From Mansonella perstans (lineage: Eukaryota > Nematoda > Chromadorea > Rhabditida > Onchocercidae): a stretch of DNA of 30,066 nt. Where the stretch lies: positions 1 to 30,066 of the forward strand of contig JBAMDO010000378.1 in NCBI GenBank assembly GCA_037074765.1. Reading direction: 5' to 3'. Shown one piece after another: positions 29,615 through 30,066 of the stretch. Both the position numbers and the translations under genes were made by a program. The first letter of the stretch is position 1, and each line of letters starts with the position of its first letter. The notes under the pieces were generated by a model that was not told the origin of the DNA, made no database searches, and worked only from the letters and a program-made list of their open reading frames with translations.

Positions 29615-30066
29615 GTTTGTTTTTCCTTCCTTCTTTGTTTCTTTTTTTCTTTAAACATTTTGAAATTTTTTACACTTTATTTTTCCAATTACTTAGAAAT
29701 TGTTTTAGTGCTTGCGCTAAAATGAATTTAATTGATTAATTTATTAAATTTATTGCGGTTTTTTGTCAAAAAATCAACATAACACGATTGTAATTGAAGC
29801 AGAATGCTTTCTTGAAAATTAGCACATTAAATACTGCAGCTCAAAAATAGATTTTTTTTGTTTTTGTAATTGAAATATCAATTCCATTTTATTTGAAATA
29901 TATGAAGTACTAAAATTTGAAGTTAATTAATTTCATGCATTTTCCAAAAATTCGAAATTGGCGAATTTCATACTTTTTTACTATTCCATGCAATTTAATA
30001 AAATTGATAAATTATATGCATTTTATCAAAATTCCAATTTTTATTAATCTCATCATTTTACTAAAA
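29615..30066 (+). other. ptb-1: Intron, continues past window
   Basis: Begins gtttgt, then T-rich and AT-rich sequence with no further exon. The remainder of RRM4 (about 50-60 residues by family length) and the 3' UTR should lie to the right. Confidence 0.7.

Noticed and set aside
1..30066. CRISPR arrays, operons or mobile-element genes
   Set aside because: Tandem repeats here are directly adjacent units without unique spacers, and the gene structure is spliced eukaryotic; no transposase, integrase or reverse-transcriptase frame was seen.

Overview
The window is a piece of a very AT-rich, intron-rich animal nuclear genome, most likely a nematode. It has T-rich introns that mostly end in TTTTCAG, long homopolymer A/T runs, abundant GA, CT, GT, TNN and CAA microsatellites, and a conserved RNA-binding protein split over many small exons. 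There is no operon structure, and no rRNA, tRNA or recognisable transposase. The nematode assignment is inferred from splice-site style, base composition and the look of the protein, not from a database match.

The only gene I can identify with confidence is on the + strand at 23631-29614 and runs off the right edge. It encodes a polypyrimidine-tract-binding protein (PTB/hnRNP I; nematode ptb-1 type). Eight exons can be joined with consistent phase (23631-23850, 24559-24780, 25285-25416, 25489-25679, 26327-26360, 27685-27777, 28628-28717, 29410-29614). Together they give 395 residues covering the end of the RRM1-RRM2 linker, RRM2, the RRM2-RRM3 linker, RRM3, and the first half of RRM4. RRM1 and the start codon are not visible in the window.

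About 0.9 kb upstream lies a separate long open stretch (21780-22733) rich in Ser, Thr, Gln, His and Asn. It looks coding but has no ATG at its left edge. It may be an N-terminal or alternative ptb exon, since it has phase-0 donors compatible with the 23631 acceptor, or the terminal exon of a different transcript.

Region 1-21.7 kb has no gene I can defend. It is AT-rich DNA with many satellite blocks: a 19-bp tandem array at 1-133, a decayed ~42-bp array at 2182-2390, a 22-bp array at 5368-5455, a 29-bp hairpin-bearing array at 6478-6611, a ~41-bp array at 6743-6868, and GA/CT, GT/CA, ATT/ATC, ACT and CAA microsatellites. It also holds several perfect inverted repeats and a GC-richer island at ~9525-9927 that may contain an exon.

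The most interesting signal is the 34-nt exon 26327-26360 inside RRM3. It is the positional and length counterpart of the mammalian PTBP1 exon whose skipping causes a frameshift and nonsense-mediated decay. Skipping it here also gives a frameshift and a stop 20 codons later (27742-27744). It is flanked by a CA-rich tract, CU-rich tracts, and a pair of intronic hairpins. This suggests that PTB autoregulation by a poison-skip microexon may also exist in this lineage.
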